From: Candidatus Atribacteria bacterium
GTDB taxonomy: Bacteria; Atribacterota; Atribacteria; Atribacterales; Caldatribacteriaceae
Assembly: GCA_029982105.1 (NCBI GenBank)
Contig: JARRCQ010000047.1
Span: 1 to 9,515 of the forward strand
DNA length: 9,515 bases
Direction of reading: 5' to 3'
The translations under genes and the position numbers were made by a program. Shown here one piece after another: positions 5,972-9,515 of this stretch. The notes under the pieces are model-generated. The model saw only the letters and a list, made by a program, of their open reading frames with translations. It was not told the origin of the DNA and searched no databases. Every line of letters starts with the position of its first letter. Position 1 is the first letter of the stretch.

Positions 5972-7501
5972 GTGTATCTTTTAGGAACAGATATTGGCAC
6001 ACAAGGTACCAAAACAGTAATGGTTAACGAAAAAGGTGAGTTCATAGCTGATGCTTTTCAGGAGTATGAAGTTATTACTCCCCGACCTTCCTGGGCAGAA
6101 CAGTGGCCCGATGTGTGGTTAGAAGCAGTAGTTAAAACTATCGCCCGATGTGTGGAAAAATCCAAAGTCACTCCTTCGGAGATTGCAGGGTTGGCTATCA
6201 GTGGTCTCTACGGAGGTTCGGGTATTCCTGTAGACAAAGAGATAAAACCTCTCTATCCCTGCCTAATCTGGATGGATCGCAGAGCTCGAGAAGAAACCCA
6301 ATGGGTAAAAGACAACGTCCCTCAAGAAAAGATTTTTGGAATTACTGGAAATTATGTTGATTCCTATTACGGTTTTACCAAGATGATGTGGATTCGCAAC
6401 CACGAGCCAGAAGTGTGGAATAAAATTTATCAATTTGTCACTCCCAAAGATTATGTAGTCTATCATTTAACCGGTGTTTTAGCTACTGATTATTCTTCAG
6501 CAGGAAATATCGGAGGAGTTTTTGACATTAGAAAACGTACCTGGTCAGAGGAAATGTGTGAAATTTTAGGTATTCCTAAAAGAATGCTCCCTGATAAAAT
6601 TTTAAAATCCTCCGATATAGTAGGGAAACTAAGTGCCCGGTTTGCTAAAGAAACCGGCCTACCAGAAGGTACTCCAGTCATATCAGGGGGAGTTGACGCT
6701 CCAGTGGCTCAGCTTTCTGCCGGAGTATTAAGTGAGGGAGAACACGTAGCTATGGCCGGAACTTCAATGTGTTGGGGAACGGTGCACGGAGGACAAAATC
6801 TAACCCCTTTATTAGTCAGCTTTCCTTATGTAGTTTATGACGATAAGCTGATTTATACTTTTGGAGGAAGCGCCACCTCCGGAGCTTTGGCTCGATGGTT
6901 CAGAGATCAATTTGGCAAATATGAAAAAGAGGTAGAAAAAAATACTGGAGTATCAGCTTATACTTTATTAGAATTACAAACTCAAGGTATTCCTCCCGGA
7001 AGTGAAGGAGTGATAGTTTTGCCCTATTTCATGGGAGAGCGCTCACCTATCTGGGACCCTGATGCTCGAGGAACCGTTTTTGGATTATCTCTTTACCACA
7101 GCCGCGCTCATGTCTACCGAGCAATGTTAGAAGCGGCAGCTTACTCTCTACGCCATAATATGGAAGAGGGAATAAAAGCAGGTTTAAAACTAAATCCAGA
7201 ATGTTGGATAGTAGGAGGAGTAGCTCGTTCATCTTTTTGGGTACAAATCTTTGCCGACATCACTGGATTCGATATGAAAAGACTTTCTAAAGACGTGGAA
7301 GCTCCTTTTGGCGATGCTTTCCTAGCTGGTTTGGGAACAGGAGTCATTGATCAACCAGAGAGAATTAAAGAATGGGTAAATTTCCGTCCTACCATAAGAG
7401 TAAACCAGGAAAACCGCCCCATTTATGACCGATACTATTCTATTTATCGAGAACTTTATGAAAACACCAAAGCAACTATGAAAAAGTTAGCCGAGATATA
7501 A
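5972..7501 (+). CDS. FGGY-family carbohydrate kinase (xylulokinase-like, substrate unresolved)
   Basis: The product has 509 residues, the full FGGY length, and should phosphorylate a sugar or polyol with ATP in the cytoplasm. The N-terminal actin-like domain begins with the phosphate loop [14 protein letters not shown] (residues 5-18). WAEQWPDVW (41-49) and IWMDRRA (99-105) lie where xylulokinases and ribulokinases contact sugar. The likely catalytic base is Asp242 in [10 protein letters not shown]. The C-terminal domain shows GTS (263-265), [13 protein letters not shown] (298-310), the family signature around [20 protein letters not shown] (355-374) and the adenosine-binding [11 protein letters not shown] (413-423). 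The GTG start is supported by an upstream GAGGTG and by the phosphate loop needing the full N-terminus. It is first in a tight operon with hrb and an iron-dependent dehydrogenase. Xylulose, ribulose or another polyol-derived sugar is possible; the WMDRR motif differs from the WNDGR of classical XylB. Confidence 0.9.
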   Translation: MYLLGTDIGTQGTKTVMVNEKGEFIADAFQEYEVITPRPSWAEQWPDVWLEAVVKTIARCVEKSKVTPSEIAGLAISGLYGGSGIPVDKEIKPLYPCLIWMDRRAREETQWVKDNVPQEKIFGITGNYVDSYYGFTKMMWIRNHEPEVWNKIYQFVTPKDYVVYHLTGVLATDYSSAGNIGGVFDIRKRTWSEEMCEILGIPKRMLPDKILKSSDIVGKLSARFAKETGLPEGTPVISGGVDAPVAQLSAGVLSEGEHVAMAGTSMCWGTVHGGQNLTPLLVSFPYVVYDDKLIYTFGGSATSGALARWFRDQFGKYEKEVEKNTGVSAYTLLELQTQGIPPGSEGVIVLPYFMGERSPIWDPDARGTVFGLSLYHSRAHVYRAMLEAAAYSLRHNMEEGIKAGLKLNPECWIVGGVARSSFWVQIFADITGFDMKRLSKDVEAPFGDAFLAGLGTGVIDQPERIKEWVNFRPTIRVNQENRPIYDRYYSIYRELYENTKATMKKLAEI

Positions 7502-7517
7502 AAAAGGAGGGCTAAAC

Positions 7518-8192
7518 TTGAATTTAGATTCTCTTTTTGCTCTAAACTGTGGGATGTACATTCTGTGTTCCGGAGAAGGAGACAAATTTAATGGTCTCAT
7601 TGTCAATGCTGTAACTCAAGTAACAGCTTTTCCTCCTCAATTAGTAGCGAGTGTAAACAAGGAAAGCTTAACCTCTACCTATATCCAAAAAAGTGGCTAT
7701 TTTTCAATTTCCGTTCTGGAAAAAAATACCCCCCTACCTCTTATTGGTCTTTTTGGTTTCCGCAGCGGTAGAGATACTGACAAATTATCTCAGGTTAAAC
7801 ATCGCTGGGGAAAAACAGGGATGCCTATTATTGCTGAACACACCGTAGCTTATTTAGAAGCTAAAGTAGTGAATAAATTGGATGCTGGCACTCACTGGAT
7901 ATTTTTGGGAGAAATATTAGAAGCTGATTTTACCGAAGAAGGCGGAGAGCCAATGACTTATAGCTACTACCGAGATATAAAAGGAGGTAGGGTCCCCCGC
8001 ACTGCAGCTACCTATCACGAAGAAACTAAAGAAAAAGAACGTTATCGATGCCAGATTTGTGGCTACATTTACGATTCTTCTTTAGGTGACCCTGACTCGG
8101 GGATAAAGCCTGGCACACCTTTTTCTGATTTACCTCCTCAATGGGTCTGTCCCATCTGTGGAGCAAGTAAAGACCAATTTGAAAAAATTTAA
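7518..8192 (+). CDS. hrb: High-molecular-weight rubredoxin: flavin reductase-rubredoxin fusion
   Basis: The product has 224 residues and two domains. Residues about 1-155 are an FMN-binding split-barrel flavin reductase: [20 protein letters not shown] (25-44), a FSISVL strand (62-67), [11 protein letters not shown] (79-89) and a conserved [10 protein letters not shown] stretch (124-133). After a linker, residues about 174-224 form a complete rubredoxin with iron ligands Cys178, Cys181, Cys211 and Cys214, in [11 protein letters not shown] and [13 protein letters not shown]. This matches Hrb of Moorella thermoacetica, an NAD(P)H-linked flavoprotein-rubredoxin that passes electrons to FprA-type flavodiiron proteins reducing O2 or NO. 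No flavodiiron gene is in view. The TTG start has AAGGAGG 7 nt upstream (7504-7510), and no closer ATG keeps the domain intact. The 16-nt gap after the kinase indicates co-transcription. The role within this operon is unknown. Confidence 0.92.
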   Translation: MNLDSLFALNCGMYILCSGEGDKFNGLIVNAVTQVTAFPPQLVASVNKESLTSTYIQKSGYFSISVLEKNTPLPLIGLFGFRSGRDTDKLSQVKHRWGKTGMPIIAEHTVAYLEAKVVNKLDAGTHWIFLGEILEADFTEEGGEPMTYSYYRDIKGGRVPRTAATYHEETKEKERYRCQICGYIYDSSLGDPDSGIKPGTPFSDLPPQWVCPICGASKDQFEKI

Positions 8193-8212
8193 GAAATCGA
8201 GGAGGCACAAAA

Positions 8213-9379
8213 TTGAGAAATTTCGATTACTGCAATCCTACCAGGGTAATTTTTGGTAAAGGAGAAACTGACCGAGTAGGAAAAGAATGTAAAAAGTTAG
8301 GTAAAAAAGTCCTCTTTATATACGGAGGGAAAAGCATTAAACAAAATGGGCTATACAATAGAATAATGAAGCATCTACAGGAAGAAAATCTTGTTGTTTA
8401 TGAGTTAGGAGGAGTTAAGCCCAACCCTCGCATCGATAAAGTAAGAGAAGGAGTAGCAATATGTAAAAAGGAAAAAATCGATTTAGTCTTAGCAGTAGGA
8501 GGAGGAAGTGCTCTAGATACGGGTAAAATTGTAGCTGCAGGCGCTCTATATTCTGGAGATCCCTGGGATTTCTTTATCGATAATAGTAAAATCTTGGATA
8601 AAATACCTCTGGCTACTGTCTTGACTCTGGCTGCTACCGGCTCAGAAATGAACCACACTGCCGTTATCACTAACGAAGAAACTTTAGAGAAACTGGGAGC
8701 TAAAAATCCAGTATTATACCCCACCGTCTCCATTTTAGACCCCGAAAACACCTATACCGTTCCTCGAGACCAAACCGTAAGTGGCATCGCTGATATGATG
8801 GCTCACGTTTTCGAACAATATTTTCATCCTTTCCCCGAAACTCCTCTTCAAGACCGATGGGCAGAAGGGCTAATGAAAACCATTATTGAATATACTCCCC
8901 GGGTTTTGCAAAACCCCACTGATTATGATGGGCGAGCAGTAATTATGTGGTGTAGCACCATGGCTCTTAATCACCTTTTAGAGGAAGCAGGAGGAGGGGG
9001 AGAGTGGACTTGCCACCCCATAGAACATGTTTTAAGTGCAGTTTATGACATTCCTCACGGAGCAGGCTTAGCCATCATTTTCCCTCAGTGGATGAAATAT
9101 GTCTTAGATGTTATTCCTCACAAGTTCGCTCAGTTTGCAGAAAGAGTCTGGGAAATACCCCGTGCCAATAAAAACGACCAAGAACTAGGGTTAGAGGGAA
9201 TCGAAAAAACTCGAGAGTGGTTCCGAGAAATTGGCGCTCCCGTTACTTTAAGAGAAGTAGGAATTGGAGAAGAAAAAATATCAGAAATGGCTGAAATGGC
9301 AGTAAAATCAGGAAAAATAGGAGTGACAAAAGTTTTAGATAAAAAAGATGTAGAAGAAATTTTAAGAATGTCTCTGTAA
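8213..9379 (+). CDS. Iron-containing alcohol dehydrogenase (butanol dehydrogenase/YqhD-like, group III)
   Basis: The product has 388 residues, a normal length for this family of cytoplasmic alcohol/aldehyde oxidoreductases. The N-terminus NFDYCNPTRVIFGKG is typical of the BdhA/YugJ/YqhD branch. The dinucleotide-binding motif GGGS is at 96-99 in LAVGGGSALDTGK. Likely metal ligands are Asp194 and His198 (GIADMMAHVFEQYF), His268 (CHPIEH) and His282 (DIPHGAG); the 14-residue gap between the two last histidines is as in FucO. The segment after the second strand reads IYGGKSI without the Asp that favours NAD in FucO, which points to NADP(H); this is inferred. The TTG start has GAGGAGG 7 nt upstream (8199-8205). 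It is last in the operon, 20 nt after hrb. Likely it reduces an aldehyde or oxidises an alcohol or polyol linked to the kinase substrate; the substrate is not determinable. A repeat-rich tail follows. Confidence 0.94.
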   Translation: MRNFDYCNPTRVIFGKGETDRVGKECKKLGKKVLFIYGGKSIKQNGLYNRIMKHLQEENLVVYELGGVKPNPRIDKVREGVAICKKEKIDLVLAVGGGSALDTGKIVAAGALYSGDPWDFFIDNSKILDKIPLATVLTLAATGSEMNHTAVITNEETLEKLGAKNPVLYPTVSILDPENTYTVPRDQTVSGIADMMAHVFEQYFHPFPETPLQDRWAEGLMKTIIEYTPRVLQNPTDYDGRAVIMWCSTMALNHLLEEAGGGGEWTCHPIEHVLSAVYDIPHGAGLAIIFPQWMKYVLDVIPHKFAQFAERVWEIPRANKNDQELGLEGIEKTREWFREIGAPVTLREVGIGEEKISEMAEMAVKSGKIGVTKVLDKKDVEEILRMSL

Positions 9380-9385
9380 TAAAAC

Positions 9386-9407
9386 TGCCTGCGGCGCAAA
9401 CCTTAAA
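9386..9407. repeat. Direct repeat copy 1 (22 bp, identical copy 80 bp downstream)
   Basis: The 22-bp unit begins TGCCTGCGGCGCAAACC and ends TTAAA. It starts 6 nt after the dehydrogenase stop and is identical to 9466-9487. It contains the small palindrome TGCG-G-CGCA. In this copy only, the flanks can form a further stem (TGCCT 9386-9390 with AGGCA 9407-9411). It is GC-richer than its surroundings. It resembles an interspersed intergenic repeat, but only two copies are visible here. Confidence 0.8.
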
Positions 9408-9441
9408 GGCAAAATAGATGTAGAAAACTAAAAGACTACAG

Positions 9442-9465
9442 CGCTGGGGAAAATACACCCCAGCG
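9442..9465 (+). repeat. GC-rich hairpin between the two direct repeats
   Basis: CGCTGGGG (9442-9449) pairs perfectly with CCCCAGCG (9458-9465) around an 8-nt AAAATACA loop. The second direct repeat begins at the very next base, so there is no T-tract and this is not a classical intrinsic terminator on the plus strand. It may be a repeat-element hairpin, an RNA 3'-end stabiliser or a weak terminator. Confidence 0.7.
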
Positions 9466-9487
9466 TGCCTGCGGCGCAAACCTTAAA
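9466..9487. repeat. Direct repeat copy 2 (22 bp)
   Basis: All 22 bases are identical to 9386-9407, with an exact 80-bp period. It abuts the hairpin at 9442-9465 on its left and is followed after 10 nt by the palindrome at 9498-9515. The bases flanking it on the right (AGAACAATAA) differ from those after copy 1, so the conserved unit is the 22-mer itself. Confidence 0.8.
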
Positions 9488-9497
9488 AGAACAATAA

Positions 9498-9515
9498 GGG
9501 GGCAGCGCTGCCCCC
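9498..9515 (+). terminator. 18-bp perfect palindrome at the window edge, possible terminator hairpin
   Basis: GGGGGCAGCGCTGCCCCC is fully self-complementary; as RNA it gives a 7-bp stem with a GCGC loop. It ends at the last base of the window, so any following T-tract cannot be seen. It could end the kinase-hrb-dehydrogenase transcript about 120 nt after the last stop codon. Its core CAGCGCTG also occurs at 9439-9446 in the preceding hairpin. Confidence 0.55.

Noticed and set aside
9130..9479. Minus-strand open frames over the dehydrogenase 3' end and tail
   Set aside because: They overlap a conserved gene, are Leu/Phe/Ser-rich antisense shadows, and run through the repeat and hairpin region.
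9386..9487. Possible start of a CRISPR array (two identical repeats)
   Set aside because: The repeat is only 22 bp, the spacing of 58 bp between copies is too long, the intervening sequence contains its own hairpin, and there are only two copies with no cas genes nearby.

Overview
The window looks like part of the chromosome of a low-GC, anaerobic, flagellated member of the Bacillota (Firmicutes), most likely in the Clostridia or thermophilic Clostridia range. The evidence is a greA-lysS-ctsR-mcsA cluster with a CtsR heat-shock operator, strong AGGAGG-type ribosome binding sites, TTGACA/TATAAT promoters, a sigma-28-type promoter before a chemoreceptor gene, and a high-molecular-weight rubredoxin. 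CtsR and McsA are essentially Firmicutes families. The species cannot be named from this sequence.

Region 1 (1-3011, minus strand): transcription runs right to left through greA, lysS, ctsR and mcsA, and mcsA is cut by the window edge. greA and lysS overlap by 23 nt, and ctsR and mcsA abut with no gap. An internal promoter, whose -35 box covers the lysS stop codon, carries a tandem-heptamer CtsR box at its start site. This block therefore combines a housekeeping pair (transcript-cleavage factor and lysyl-tRNA synthetase) with the self-regulated class III heat-shock operon; mcsB and clpC are expected just outside the window.

Region 2 (3012-3610): a 254-nt spacer holds divergent promoters and a 9-bp inverted repeat. 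It is followed by one short plus-strand gene for an unrecognised four-helix membrane protein, which ends at a GC-rich hairpin shared with the convergent chemoreceptor gene.

Region 3 (3611-5971): a minus-strand gene for a transmembrane chemoreceptor (Cache-type sensor, HAMP, signalling domain) is driven by a textbook sigma-28 promoter. Back to back with it is a sigma-A-type promoter firing rightward, whose -35 is overlapped by a perfect 9-bp inverted repeat that looks like a repressor operator.

Region 4 (5972-9379, plus strand): a compact three-gene operon codes for an FGGY-family sugar kinase, a flavin reductase-rubredoxin fusion (Hrb) and an iron-dependent alcohol dehydrogenase. Gaps are 16 and 20 nt and all three start codons are non-ATG (GTG, TTG, TTG). 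A carbohydrate or polyol catabolic role with disposal of reducing power is plausible, but the substrate cannot be read from the sequence.

Region 5 (9380-9515): a non-coding tail holds two identical 22-bp direct repeats exactly 80 bp apart, each followed by a GC-rich hairpin. The last hairpin is an 18-bp perfect palindrome that reaches the window edge. No tRNA, rRNA, CRISPR array, insertion sequence or clear defence or mobile system was seen. The best candidates for something new are the tail repeats, the membrane-protein gene with its inverted repeat, and the kinase/Hrb/dehydrogenase grouping with its putative operator.
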